Origin: Avena insularis
Lineage: Eukaryota; Streptophyta; Magnoliopsida; Poales; Poaceae
DNA length: 64,000 bases
Direction: 5' to 3'
Assembly: GCA_023614405.1 (NCBI GenBank)
Contig: CM042694.1
Location: 356,642,010 to 356,706,009, forward strand
Part shown: piece by piece, positions 63,959 through 64,000 of the stretch
How positions within the stretch are numbered: the stretch's first letter is position 1
Layout: every line of letters begins with the position of its first letter
Notes under the pieces: generated by a model
Told to the model about the DNA's origin: nothing
The model's database searches: none
What the model saw: only the letters and a program-made list of their open reading frames with translations
Program-made: the position numbers and the translations under genes

Positions 63959-64000
63959 GTAAGTGTATTCCTTCTCCGACTTGTACCTTAGCTCGCACCC

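Larger units (their letters stand above)
61512..64000 (-). mobile_element. Second Tat-lineage element (Tat2), 3' end
   Basis: The 3' LTR (61512-61993), a polypurine tract (CCTCCGGGGCTAC on the minus strand, 62006-61994) and an antisense gene on the plus strand are in the same order as in Tat1. Pol would lie beyond 64000. If the LTR edge is right, the target duplication would be CATAG (61507-61511); the other end is not in the window. Confidence 0.7.

Overview
This window is plant nuclear DNA, almost certainly from a grass (Poaceae) and probably a Pooideae (wheat/barley/oat/ryegrass-like) genome. I see no host gene, tRNA or rRNA. All 64 kb is nested, mostly decayed LTR retrotransposons. The lineage guess rests on recognisable grass families: Tat-lineage elements carrying an antisense gypsy-type transposase-like gene, a BARE/Angela-like copia LTR, and a solo LTR recalling a family common in Triticeae. 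No database search was possible, so family names are tentative.

Layout. 1-1245: two adjoining pieces of a long Tekay/Del-like LTR. 1246-27329: a minus-strand non-autonomous gypsy element (NA1), broken by two insertions. The first is a solo LTR (3967-18837, target-site duplication GGGCG) that itself received a 13.3-kb Tat-lineage element (4909-18185, duplication ATCTT). The second is a gag-only copia element (19120-27196, duplication GTTTC). 27330-36832: a 5'-truncated plus-strand gypsy (A). Its integrase is split by a complete non-autonomous element (28955-35022) with an unusual Cys-rich repeat ORF. 36833-48470: a second plus-strand gypsy (B). Its integrase is split by an opposite-strand sister element (C, 39446-47226, duplication CTACT). 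48475-50258: a minus-strand fragment of the unusual family. 50259-50858: a gypsy-A-like LTR piece. 50859-53925: a third copy of the unusual family, cut by a Tekay/Del-like element with an LTR of about 6.1 kb (53926-60071). 61512-64000: the 3' end of a second Tat-lineage element with its antisense gene.

How the parts relate. Gypsy A looks like the autonomous partner of the unusual family. They share LTR body sequence, LTR termini (TGATG...), primer-binding-site type, and the last ~45 bp of pol with the polypurine tract. The unusual family encodes no recognisable protease, RT, RNase H or integrase. It instead carries a long ORF with 14-residue acidic repeats at the N-terminus and repeated L-N-N-C-S-F-x-C-F-x-C modules at the C-terminus. 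I recognise no domain in it; it is the best candidate here for an undescribed system. Other notable structures are a seven-exon antisense gene with a 59-bp minisatellite in one intron, a 219-bp LTR piece lodged in a Tat pol gene, a pol stop codon formed by the first bases of the 3' LTR, and CCGGA-n-TCCGG-like motif arrays shared by otherwise different LTRs.
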